A stretch of DNA of 45,986 nt from a virus. A model generated the notes under the pieces. That model ran no database searches, was not told where the DNA came from, and saw only the letters and a list, made by a program, of their open reading frames with translations. The position numbers and the translations under genes were made by a program. The stretch lies in IMG/VR virus record IMGVR_UViG_3300022213_000011, positions 1 to 45,986 of that record. One strand, written 5' to 3'. Shown piece after piece: positions 1-7,360 of the stretch (position 1 is the stretch's first letter; the number at the start of each line of letters is the position of its first letter).

Positions 1-161
1 GGCATACCAAGGGGCATCCGAAGGGGCATACCAAGGGGCTACCCCAAGGGGCTACCCCAAGGGGCAGGGGTAAGGGGCAGGGGGAAGCCATAGCAGTAGC
101 AGGTGCAGTAGCAGTAGCAGTAGCAGTAGCAGGGGCAGGGACAGAGACAGAGAGACAGAGC
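1..161. repeat. Left copy of the terminal direct repeat
   Basis: Bases 1-161 repeat at 45832-45986. The copies align base for base except that this one has one extra GCAGTA hexamer (four in a row here, three at the right end). It carries part of an AAGGGGC iteron array (to about base 84), then GCAGTA and ACAGAG short repeats. The initiator reading frame is open through it, so the repeat reflects closure of a circular or permuted genome rather than a gene boundary. Confidence 0.93.
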
Positions 162-659
162 AATCGTCCTCCCACCTCGAGATCCCGGACCGCGCGCGAG
201 ACGTCGCCACCGCCTCGGGAGGATGAAGGCACAACCGCGGCGGGCGAACCCGACGAGCTCCCCGCGCTGGCGATCGCGCGCCGCAACATCGTCGCGATTC
301 ACGGAGGCACCGAGGACCCCGTCGAGATCGAGGGCCACAAGGTCGGCGTGGGCATCGAGGTCAACGCGTTCCGCGCGTTATGCGGCAAGGTCGCCGATCC
401 GCCCGACATCATCGCCCGAGCGATCGCCTACCTCCCCGAGGTCACCGGTCTCGAGCCGCCCGTCTCGCTCGCTCGATGGGCCGCGGAGGACGGGCCGGCC
501 GTGTTCGAGCAATGCCTCGCCAGGGCATACGGCGAACGGCGAGGAGCTCCCGCCGACGTCCACGTGGCCAAGATTCCGCCCGAGGACGTGAGGGTGCGCG
601 ACGCCAAGCAGCGGGCCCGCGAACAGCTCGCAGGATTGCGTCGAGCGGCCGAGGCCTGA
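1..659 (+). CDS. Replication initiator, 3' part (gene starts at 45297)
   Basis: This frame is open from base 3 through the terminal repeat to a stop at 657-659 and is in register with the gene starting at 45297. Joined across the repeat (counted once), the protein is 397 residues. This half encodes a low-complexity linker (GHTKG, GLPQG, then Ala/Val and Thr/Glu repeats) and a folded-looking C-terminal domain of about 150 residues, starting near LPALAIARRN, with no motif I recognise. A basic, Ala-rich tail ends the protein. By analogy with lambda O, a DNA-binding N-terminus, a repeat-encoded linker overlying the origin and a partner-binding C-terminus would be expected; that is inference. Any separate start here, such as GTG 348, is unlikely. 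Confidence 0.8.
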   Translation, partial: HTKGHPKGHTKGLPQGATPRGRGKGQGEAIAVAGAVAVAVAVAGAGTETERQSNRPPTSRSRTARETSPPPREDEGTTAAGEPDELPALAIARRNIVAIHGGTEDPVEIEGHKVGVGIEVNAFRALCGKVADPPDIIARAIAYLPEVTGLEPPVSLARWAAEDGPAVFEQCLARAYGERRGAPADVHVAKIPPEDVRVRDAKQRAREQLAGLRRAAEA

Positions 660-663
660 CAGA

Positions 664-1266
664 TTGCGCACCGTGAACCCTCGCAACAACCAGGTCGAGC
701 TCCTCGGGATCCCCGAGCTCGAGCGCACGTTATCGCGCATCCAACGGGACGTGTTTCCTACCGCGAACGCTCGAGCGCTCAACCATGCCGGCGCACGGAT
801 CCGAACGATTCAGGTCCGGGCCATCGCCGCGACGATGGGAGTGCAACAGAAAGACGTGAGGTCTCGCGTGGTGCTTACCCGCGCACGGAAGAATCGCCAG
901 CAAGCGCTCGTCGAGTACACGGGCCGAGCGTTGAACCTCGAGCACTTCAAAGCGAGGCAGACCCGGAAGGGTGTCACCGCCTCACCGTGGGGAAAGCGCA
1001 GGCTGTTCGCGCACGCGTTCATTGCGACCATGCCGCAGGGTGGGCGGGTCGTGGTGATCCGACAGAAAGGCGCGAACGGTCGTCTCGTGCCACGGATGCC
1101 CATCCGTGCGATGCTCGGACCGGGCATTGCCAAGACAGCGGGCGACCCGCACCTCGAGGCGCAACGCGCGGACATACTGCGAGACGACTACCCGGCCGAG
1201 CTAACGCGCCAGCTCGACCTCCTCGTGCAGCAAGTTCTCGCACGCGAGACTCGGGCGCGCACGTGA
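664..1266 (+). CDS. Minor tail protein Z-like (GpZ family)
   Basis: The 200-residue basic protein has the GpZ pattern: an N-terminal helix region, ALNHAGARIRT followed by conserved Arg, a central FKARQTRKGV stretch, AFIATMP, then RLVPRMPIRAMLGPGI. GpZ proteins act in tail completion and head-tail joining in lambda. It begins with TTG 664, four bases after the initiator stop; GTG 673 is an alternative. I see no clear Shine-Dalgarno sequence. In lambda, Z lies between the FII and U genes; here it lies upstream of terminase, away from the FII-like and U-like genes at about 9.9-10.7 kb. Family assignment is by residue pattern only. Confidence 0.72.
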   Translation: MRTVNPRNNQVELLGIPELERTLSRIQRDVFPTANARALNHAGARIRTIQVRAIAATMGVQQKDVRSRVVLTRARKNRQQALVEYTGRALNLEHFKARQTRKGVTASPWGKRRLFAHAFIATMPQGGRVVVIRQKGANGRLVPRMPIRAMLGPGIAKTAGDPHLEAQRADILRDDYPAELTRQLDLLVQQVLARETRART

Positions 1267-1397
1267 GACCGTCCACGATGGGGGAGGGGAGGCCCGGCCG
1301 CGGGTCCTTCCGGAGACCCTCGACGTTGCGGGTCCGGCGCCGCAAAATCGGAGGGGATTGTGGGCCGAAAAATCCTGGCTTTCGGTTGACCGCGTGA
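1263..1397 (+). CDS. Possible 44-residue protein
   Basis: A GTG at 1263 overlaps the TGA of the GpZ-like gene by four bases, the coupling used throughout this genome. The frame runs to a TGA at 1395-1397. The product is very rich in Arg, Gly and Pro (RPSTMGEGRPGRG...) and matches nothing I recognise. Codon use is less typical than in neighbours, so this stretch may instead be non-coding DNA, for instance a packaging site. Low confidence. Confidence 0.25.
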   Translation: MRPSTMGEGRPGRGSFRRPSTLRVRRRKIGGDCGPKNPGFRLTA

Positions 1398-1431
1398 TCC
1401 ACCGATCCGTCCTTCGGGCCGCGCGCTTCGC

Positions 1432-1566
1432 GTGAAGCGGCGCTGCATGGTTCCGCTGATCGTCGCCGGCCCGGATGGCGAGTTCATGTTCCACGACCGA
1501 CTCCTCGCGTGGGTCCGCCGGTTCTACGGCAACACGACGGAGAACGGCGAGGTCCGCCGCGCGTGA
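1432..1566 (+). CDS. Small hypothetical protein
   Basis: The 44-residue frame starts with GTG 1432, or ATG 1447 for 39 residues, and reads VPLIVAGPDGEFMFHDRLLAWVRRFYG before a basic end. It stops at 1564-1566, overlapping the next GTG by four bases, which supports translation. The GTG lies in the loop of a small hairpin (CGCTTC at 1424-1429 pairing with GAAGCG at 1434-1439). No function is recognised. Confidence 0.4.
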   Translation: MKRRCMVPLIVAGPDGEFMFHDRLLAWVRRFYGNTTENGEVRRA

Positions 1567-1799
1567 ACCCCTCGCAACTTGTCGGCCGGCGCGTTGAGCT
1601 CGTGAGGAGGAGGACGTGGCGGGAGCGCCTCTTCTCGCGGCCGTGGCGTCCGATGGAACGCGACGAGGTCACGGCGTCCGGCGTGCTCGAGGCGGTTGAG
1701 GTAATCGAGGGCGGGCTATCGTTCTCGATCTACGGCGAGCGCTTGCCCGTGGACGTCGCCGGCGAGTGCATCGTGTCGACCACTGACGGCACGAGGTGA
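1563..1799 (+). CDS. Hypothetical protein
   Basis: A 78-residue product starting at GTG 1563, overlapping the previous stop. It has a strongly basic N-terminus (RRVELVRRRTWRERL) and a C-terminal half that looks like a small beta domain (EVIEGGLSFSIYGERLPVDVAGECIV). The next gene starts at GTG 1804. No family recognised. Confidence 0.55.
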   Translation: MNPSQLVGRRVELVRRRTWRERLFSRPWRPMERDEVTASGVLEAVEVIEGGLSFSIYGERLPVDVAGECIVSTTDGTR

Positions 1800-1803
1800 G
1801 CAC

Positions 1804-2579
1804 GTGAAGATTCTTAACGAGGCGCTCGAGCTCGTGCCGGTGCGTGCGCTCAAGGTGCACCCGAAAAACCCGCGGAAGGGGAACGAGGCTGCGATCCTCG
1901 AGAGCCTCGAGGCGAACGGGTGGTGGGGTGCCCTCGTGGTGCAGCGCTCGACGTCGCGCGTCCTCCCGACCCGCCCTATTGCTCGGGCGGGTTCCAGGAG
2001 GCGGGCCGCGCGTCCGGCTCCGTCGGCACGGACGCGGCGCACAAGCAGATCGCGAACGACCGGCTCAGCACGCGCGGGTACCAGGCGTTGCTCAAGCAGG
2101 CGTTCACGCACCCGGGCGCGCCGTTCCTCTACGCGTTCACCGACTGGCGAATGTGGGTCTGGCTCTTCGACATCGCCGAGTCGTGCGGGTTTGGCGTGCG
2201 CTCGATGATCGTGTGGGACAAGGGCACCCCGGGCATGGGCCGCGGGTGGCGAGCTCAGCACGAGCTGATTCTGTGGGCGTGCAAGGCGACGCCGCCGTAC
2301 GACAAGTACGCGTCGGGCGTCGGGAACGTCATCGGCGACAAGCGCACCGGGAACCACCATCACACGACGGAGAAACCGGCGACGCTCGTCGGGTCGCTCC
2401 TCGCCAATTCGCCGTTCGTGCGCACGGTCTACGACCCGTTCCTCGGGTCCGGCACCACGATCGTCGCGGCCGAGCAGGAGCGCCGGACCGGGTACGGCCT
2501 CGAGCTCGACGCGCCGTACGTTGCGGTCGCCCTCGAGCGTCTCGCGGCGATGGGGCTCAAGCCGCACCGCGTCGGGTGA
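1804..2579 (+). pseudogene. ParB-domain/DNA methylase gene with internal deletion and frameshift
   Basis: From GTG 1804 the first frame encodes a ParB-type N-terminus (VRALKVHPKNPRKG... then GWWGALVVQRSTSRVL). It stops resembling ParB exactly where the GNHR-type box should begin. At about 1966 homology moves to another frame with DPPYCSGG (amino-methyltransferase motif IV) and, near 2436-2475, DPFLGSGTT (SAM-binding motif I). That order is the beta-class N4/N6 methylase type, closed by a TEKP motif and ending at 2579. One added base after GTCCTC would join the frames as RVLTDPPYC, so the likely history is a deletion between two GTCCTC sites plus a one-base shift. The methylase part could still be made from GTG 1920, but it lacks the residues normally preceding DPPY. 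Assembly error is possible. Confidence 0.75.
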
Positions 2580-3268
2580 CGGCCGCGCCCGCGGCGCCAC
2601 CGGCCGCACGTCCGAAGAGCGAGGCGACGCAACGCCAGCTCGCGGCGCTACTGAACCTCACGACTCAGCAAATCAGGAACCTCGAGGACAAGGGGATCCC
2701 GCACCGCGCCGACGGCCGGTCAAAGCTCTACCCGCTCCCGGACGCGATCGTGTGGTACGTCGACTTCAAGGTCGCCGAGGCCTTGGCGCGCCGCGGCGGC
2801 AACGGGGGCGAGGTATTCGAGGACGCGCGGAGTCGGCGCGAGCAGGCACGCGCGCGTATGGCCGAGCTCCAAGTCGCGCGCCAGGAGGGCGAGCTCATCC
2901 CGCGCGAGGTGGTCGACGACGTCTACGGCAAGAAGCTCCTCGAGGTGCTCCGCGCGGGCATCTTGAATATGCCCGGGCGTTGGGCCTCCCAAGTCCTCGG
3001 GCTCAAGAAACCCCGCGAGGCGGAGGCCGCGCTCAAGCGCATCGCCGGCGAGCTCCTCGAGGAGTTCTCGGGTCCGGTCGCCGACGCGTTCGAGCGGGCG
3101 GGCGACGAGCTCCCCGCGGACGTGCCGGGCCGCGAGCTCCTCGTGGCCGCGGGGATCGAGACCGTCGCCGCGCTCGAGGAGCTCGAGGACGTGCGAACCG
3201 TGCCTGGTGTCGGGGCCGCGACCGCGCGGAAGATTCGCGAATGGCTCGAGGACGTCGTTGCCGCGTGA
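2576..3268 (+). CDS. Terminase small subunit, Nu1-like with C-terminal helix-hairpin-helix
   Basis: The 230-residue protein starts at GTG 2576, overlapping the methylase stop by four bases. The N-terminus holds a winged-helix/HTH segment (TQRQLAALLNLTTQQIRNLEDKG, then IPHRADGRSKLYPL) as in Nu1-type terminase small subunits, which bind cos or pac DNA. The middle is helical and contains GILNMPGRWASQVLGL, typical of this family. The last 45 residues (LLVAAGIETVAALEELEDVR, then VPGVGAATARKI) form a helix-hairpin-helix DNA-binding motif, which is not part of the lambda protein. It sits directly before TerL. Confidence 0.82.
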   Translation: MTAAPAAPPAARPKSEATQRQLAALLNLTTQQIRNLEDKGIPHRADGRSKLYPLPDAIVWYVDFKVAEALARRGGNGGEVFEDARSRREQARARMAELQVARQEGELIPREVVDDVYGKKLLEVLRAGILNMPGRWASQVLGLKKPREAEAALKRIAGELLEEFSGPVADAFERAGDELPADVPGRELLVAAGIETVAALEELEDVRTVPGVGAATARKIREWLEDVVAA

Positions 3269-5222
3269 GGCGGTAGAGCTCCATCGAACCCGCGCCGCCC
3301 GCCGGCGCGCGCACCGCGCCGCGGCCTCGCTCCTCCGCGACCACCTCAAGCCACCGCCGCAGCTCACCGTCTCGGAGTGGGCCGACGAGCACCGGATCGT
3401 GCCGGCGACCTCCGCGGAGCCGGGCCGGTGGCGCACCTCCCGGACGCCGTACCTCCGCGAGGTGATGGACGCGTTCTCCGATCCCCTCGTCGAGCGGGTC
3501 GTGTTCATGAAGGGCGCGCAGGTCGGAGGGTCGGAGGCGCTCAACAACGTCATCGGGTATTTCATCGACCAGGACCCGAGCACCGTTCTGTTCGTCCAGA
3601 CGACGGACGAGGAGGCCGCGAATTACTCGCGGGAGCGGATCGCCCCGATGATTTCCGACTGTGCCGTGCTCAAGAGCAAGGTGAGCGCGCCGCGGTCGCG
3701 CGACTCGACGAACACGGTCGACGCGAAGAGCTACCCGGGCGGGCACCTCGGGATAGTCGGCGCGAACGCTCCGTCGGGTCTCCGCTCGAGGCCTCGGCGC
3801 GTGGTGCTCTTCGACGACGTCGACGGATACCCGGCGAGCGCCGGCGACGAGGGCGACCCGATCGAGCTGGCGGTCAAGCGCACGTCGACCTATTGGAACC
3901 GGAAGGTCGGGCTCGTCTCGACGCCGACCACGAAGGGCGCGAGCCGGATCGAGAACGCGTTCGAGGAGTCGGACCAGCGGTTCTATTACGTGCCGTGTCC
4001 GCATTGCGGGCAGGAACAGAGACTGCAGTGGGACCGCGTGCGGTGGGACAAGCTCCGGACTCCCGACGGGCCGGTCTCGGTTCCGTCGTCGGCGCACTAC
4101 GTGTGCGAGGCGTGCGACGAGCGGATCGAGGAGCGGCACAAGGTCGGGATGCTCGAGCGCGGCCGATGGATCGCGACGAAGCCGGAGCGCGAGGTCGTCG
4201 GGTTCCACCTCTCCGCGCTTTACTCGCCGTGGTTCACGTGGGTGGAGCTCGTCGAGGAGTTCCTCTCGGCGAAGGACCACGTCGAGAAGCTTCGCGTGTT
4301 CATCAATACGCGGCTCGCCGAGACGTTCGAGGAGCGCGGCGACGCGCCGGAGTGGAAGCGGCTCTACGAGCGCCGCGAGTCGTACGAGCTCGGCACGTGT
4401 CCCGAGGGGGTCGTGTTCCTCACCGCCGGCGTGGACGTGCAGAACGATCGCGTCGAGGGGTTCGTGTGGGGGTGGGGCTACGACAAGGAAAGCTGGTTCG
4501 TCGAGCACGTCGTCGCGGAGGGGCGCCCGGCCGAGGCGGGCACGTGGGATCCGATAACGGCGATGCTCCACCGCACCTACCCGGGCGCCGGCGGCGTCTC
4601 GTTCCCGCTCGCCGCGGTGGCGGTCGACACCGGGTTCGATCACCTCTCCGTCGTCGACTGGCTCCGGCGCGTCGGCGATCGCCGCGTGATGCTCGTGAAG
4701 GGCGACCACTGGAAAAACTGGACCGTGGTCGTCGGGTCGCCGACGAAGTCGGAGGTGGTCCGCGACGGCCGCCGGTTCGGGTATCTCCTGTGGCCGGTCG
4801 GTGGAGCTCTGATCAAGCAGGAGACGTACGGGTTCCTCGGCCTCGAGGCGCCCGTCGAGGGCGAGCGGTACCCGCCCGGGTACGTGCACCTCCCGATGGT
4901 CGGGTCGGAGCTCGTGCAGCAGCTCGTCGCCGAGGATCTCGTCACGTCGACGGACAAGTACGGGCGCGCCAAACGCGCGTGGGTGACGCATCGCCGGCGG
5001 AACGAGGGGCTCGACGGTCGGGTCTACGCCCGCGCGGCCGCGGAGCGGGAGGGGTTGTCCCGCCTCGTTCGTCCTCTCGAGGAGCTCGCGATCGCGCGGA
5101 AGCCGCACGCGAAACAATTGCGGGAGGAGCGCTCGCGCGGCGATGATGATTCCGGCCGGAATAAACGGCCGGCGGGGTGGCTCAAGCGCCGCGGCGGAAA
5201 ACCGCGCGGTGGGTGGCTGTAG
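3258..5222 (+). CDS. Terminase large subunit, GpA family
   Basis: The 654-residue packaging motor and nuclease is read from TTG 3258, overlapping TerS by 11 bases; the frame is open further upstream to 3207. Walker A is KGAQVGGSE (about residues 85-93) and Walker B VVLFDDVDGY (about 181-190). CPHCGQ and CEACDE near residues 250-295 form a zinc-binding insertion typical of GpA. The C-terminal nuclease part has LTAGVDVQNDRVEG and AVDTGFDHLSVVDW with the expected acidic residues. The C-terminus is basic. Size and domain order match lambda GpA, implying cos-type packaging in that family. Confidence 0.93.
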   Translation: MPREAVELHRTRAARRRAHRAAASLLRDHLKPPPQLTVSEWADEHRIVPATSAEPGRWRTSRTPYLREVMDAFSDPLVERVVFMKGAQVGGSEALNNVIGYFIDQDPSTVLFVQTTDEEAANYSRERIAPMISDCAVLKSKVSAPRSRDSTNTVDAKSYPGGHLGIVGANAPSGLRSRPRRVVLFDDVDGYPASAGDEGDPIELAVKRTSTYWNRKVGLVSTPTTKGASRIENAFEESDQRFYYVPCPHCGQEQRLQWDRVRWDKLRTPDGPVSVPSSAHYVCEACDERIEERHKVGMLERGRWIATKPEREVVGFHLSALYSPWFTWVELVEEFLSAKDHVEKLRVFINTRLAETFEERGDAPEWKRLYERRESYELGTCPEGVVFLTAGVDVQNDRVEGFVWGWGYDKESWFVEHVVAEGRPAEAGTWDPITAMLHRTYPGAGGVSFPLAAVAVDTGFDHLSVVDWLRRVGDRRVMLVKGDHWKNWTVVVGSPTKSEVVRDGRRFGYLLWPVGGALIKQETYGFLGLEAPVEGERYPPGYVHLPMVGSELVQQLVAEDLVTSTDKYGRAKRAWVTHRRRNEGLDGRVYARAAAEREGLSRLVRPLEELAIARKPHAKQLREERSRGDDDSGRNKRPAGWLKRRGGKPRGGWL

Positions 5223-5246
5223 GAAACCGGACCTCGAGGGGGGCGA

Positions 5247-5456
5247 ATGGCATACGTGCAGGCGGACCTCGATCGCATCGACAAGGCGATCGCCCAGGGC
5301 GTTCTCTCGGTCTCGTTCTCGGACGGCCGATCCGTCACGTTCTCGAGCTTCGCCGAGCTCGCCGCTCGCCGAAACTTCATCGCGAACCAAATGGGCGTCG
5401 CGAACGCCGGCCGCCAACGGCTCCTCGGCGAGTACAAGAAAGGGGTGGCACCATGA
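5247..5456 (+). CDS. Head-to-tail joining protein gpW-like
   Basis: This 69-residue protein (MAYVQADLDRIDKAIAQGV, then SVSFSDGRSVTFSS and LAARRNFIANQMG) has the length and helix-beta-hairpin-helix pattern of gpW, which plugs the portal after packaging. It lies between TerL and portal as in lambda. Its TGA overlaps the portal ATG. Confidence 0.88.
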   Translation: MAYVQADLDRIDKAIAQGVLSVSFSDGRSVTFSSFAELAARRNFIANQMGVANAGRQRLLGEYKKGVAP

Positions 5457-7021
5457 AGCGGCCGAAGCTCAACGCACTCGATCGCGCGATCGCGGTGGTT
5501 TCCCCGGGGTGGGCGCTCCGGAGGATGGCGGCGCGCGTCCGTCTCGACATCGCCCGCGCATACTACGACGGCGCGACGACCGGCCGCCGCGGCGCGAGCA
5601 TCCGACGCTCGGGCGCCGACGCGAACGTCATCGCGTACGCTCAGCTCGGGAAGCTTCGCACGGGCTCGCGGGACCTCGCGCGGAACAACCCGCACGCGCG
5701 GCGCGCCGTCGAGGCGATCGTCTCCAACACGGTCGGCGAGGGGATCGCGCCGAGCTTCCTCCGTGGGACCGTGCGCGCGGAGGACCTCGAGGAGCTCGCG
5801 AAGCTCCACCTCTACACGACGGCGTGCGATAGCGACGGGCTCCTAACGTGGGGCGGGCTCCAAGCGCTCGCGCTCAAGTCGATCGCCGAGGGCGGCGAGG
5901 TGCTCGTGCGTCGGCGCTGGCGGCGGTTGGGTGACGGCCTCGCGGTGCCGGTGCAATTCCAAGTCCTCGAGGGCGAGTACCTCGACGACACGAAGGACGG
6001 CCCGGTCGCCGGCGGGGGCTACATCGTGCAGGGTGTCGAGTACGATGCGATCGGCCGCCGGCGCGCGTATTGGCTCTTCCGCGAGCACCCCGGCGGGCGC
6101 CGTGCGACCACGGACTCGAGGCCGGTGCCGGCCACGGACGTCGCGCACGTCTACCGCGTCGACCGCCCGGGCCAGGTCCGCGGGATCCCGTGGGGCGCGG
6201 CCGTGCTCCTCTCGCACGCGGACTTCGCGGACTACGAGGAGGCGCACCTCCTCCGCCAGAAAATCGCCGCTTGCTTCGCCGCGTTCGTCGAGGAGCCGTT
6301 CGACTCAGGCCTCCCGAGCACCGCGCGCCAGGAGGACCAGGAGGACGGGACAACGAAGCTCATCGACTCGATGGAGCCGGGCATGGTGGAGCGTCTCCCC
6401 CCGGGCACCAAGGTCACGTTCGGAGCTCCTCCGGGAGTCGAGGACTACGCCGAGTTCTCGAGCGTCTCGCTCCACAAGGTCGCGATGGGGTGGGGCGTCT
6501 CTTACGAGGCGATGACGGGCGACCTCTCGGGGGTCAACTTCTCGAGCGGGAAAATGGGCCGCCTCGAGTTCCAGCGGAACATCGACACGTGGCGCGCCCA
6601 TATGCTCCTCCCGATGCTGTGCGACCGGGTCGCCGCGTGGTGGCTCGAGGCCGTCGAGCTCGGGACGGGGACCGACACGGATGGCGTAACGGTCCGGCAC
6701 GTCGCGCCACGGCACGCGATGATCGACCCGACGCGCGAGTGGCCGGCAATCCGCCAGGCGGTACGTTCCGGCCAAAAGACCATGTCGCAGGTGATCCGCG
6801 AGTCGGGCCGCGACCCGGTGGAGCACTTCCAGGAGTACGCCGAGGATCTCAAGCTCCTCGACAAGCTCGGGATCGTGCTCGACTCCGACGCGCGGGTGCG
6901 CACGAACGCCGGCCTCGGGATCGTGGAGCCTGCGAGCTCGAGCGGCGCCGGCGATGGTGGTGGCGAGAATGGCGAACCGGGCGAATCCGGCGAGGAGCTC
7001 GAGGAGCTCGAGGAGGAGTGA
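5453..7021 (+). CDS. Portal protein, lambda B family
   Basis: A 522-residue portal read from ATG 5453 (ATGA overlap with gpW). Family features include ARDLARNNPHARRAVEAIVSN-type text near residue 75, LRQKIAACFAAFVEE near 265, MEPGMVERLPPGTKVTFG near 305 and SYEAMTGDLSGVNFSSGKMG near 350, all characteristic of lambda-type portals. The C-terminus is an acidic Gly/Glu-rich tail (GEPGESGEELEELEEE). It forms the dodecameric ring at the head vertex through which DNA enters and to which the terminase docks. Confidence 0.93.
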   Translation: MKRPKLNALDRAIAVVSPGWALRRMAARVRLDIARAYYDGATTGRRGASIRRSGADANVIAYAQLGKLRTGSRDLARNNPHARRAVEAIVSNTVGEGIAPSFLRGTVRAEDLEELAKLHLYTTACDSDGLLTWGGLQALALKSIAEGGEVLVRRRWRRLGDGLAVPVQFQVLEGEYLDDTKDGPVAGGGYIVQGVEYDAIGRRRAYWLFREHPGGRRATTDSRPVPATDVAHVYRVDRPGQVRGIPWGAAVLLSHADFADYEEAHLLRQKIAACFAAFVEEPFDSGLPSTARQEDQEDGTTKLIDSMEPGMVERLPPGTKVTFGAPPGVEDYAEFSSVSLHKVAMGWGVSYEAMTGDLSGVNFSSGKMGRLEFQRNIDTWRAHMLLPMLCDRVAAWWLEAVELGTGTDTDGVTVRHVAPRHAMIDPTREWPAIRQAVRSGQKTMSQVIRESGRDPVEHFQEYAEDLKLLDKLGIVLDSDARVRTNAGLGIVEPASSSGAGDGGGENGEPGESGEELEELEEE

Positions 7022-7269
7022 CGGAGGCGCGCTACCGGCCGGCGGTCAACTGTCCTCGATGCAGCAGGGCGCCGAATGTGCGGTTCTCTCTCGAGCAAGT
7101 CAGGCGCGCGCGGACCGAACGCCAGGCCGCGCACGTGCTGAGCGTGAGGTGTCCGCGGTGCCACGCGGAGTATTGGATCCGCGCCCGCGACATAGCCGAA
7201 AGCACGCTCGACGCGGACGAGGCGCGAGCCTCGAGGCTTGACGTGGCGACCGAGGCCGCGGTACCGTAG
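7018..7269 (+). CDS. Small zinc-ribbon protein
   Basis: This 83-residue protein starts at GTG 7018, overlapping the portal stop. Two CPRC knuckles (NCPRCSRAP near residue 11 and VRCPRCHAEYW near 44) should hold one zinc ion; the remainder is helical and charged. The pair of knuckles and the VRCPRC wording resemble Mu Com, the small translational activator of mom, although the spacing here is longer and the Mom-like gene is 33 kb away. Position between portal and protease is more usual for a structural accessory protein. Function not established. Confidence 0.7.
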   Translation: MTEARYRPAVNCPRCSRAPNVRFSLEQVRRARTERQAAHVLSVRCPRCHAEYWIRARDIAESTLDADEARASRLDVATEAAVP

Positions 7270-7360
7270 GCTCGACGCAGGAAAAGCCGCAGTACAGAGG
7301 GCCACGGGCTCCGACTCCGCCGCGAGGTGGGGAAGGGGCCCCTCATCGTTGGGGGGTCGA

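Noticed and set aside
1-161. Genuine packaged terminal redundancy
   Set aside because: A gene reads through the repeat and the lengths differ by a repeat unit, so assembly overlap of a circular map is the simpler reading; fixed ends cannot be excluded without reads.
39-338. Minus-strand frame with Cys/Tyr-rich repeats
   Set aside because: It is the reverse of the GCAGTA repeat in the initiator gene; the repeated Cys-Tyr text is an artefact of translating short tandem repeats.
1267-1431. Possible cos site or late promoter before terminase
   Set aside because: The location would suit, and a TTGACC occurs near 1386, but I see no -10 at a fitting distance and no recognisable cos-like set of repeats; not annotated as a site.
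1804-2579. Programmed frameshift joining ParB and methylase frames
   Set aside because: A -1 shift at 1965 would join the frames, but there is no slippery heptamer, and the fusion would still lack most of the ParB domain; deletion is favoured.
3033-5417. 794-residue open frame on the minus strand across the terminase
   Set aside because: GC-rich genomes leave long open antisense frames; the + strand carries a clear GpA-type terminase here and the antisense product is Arg/Pro/Glu low-complexity text.
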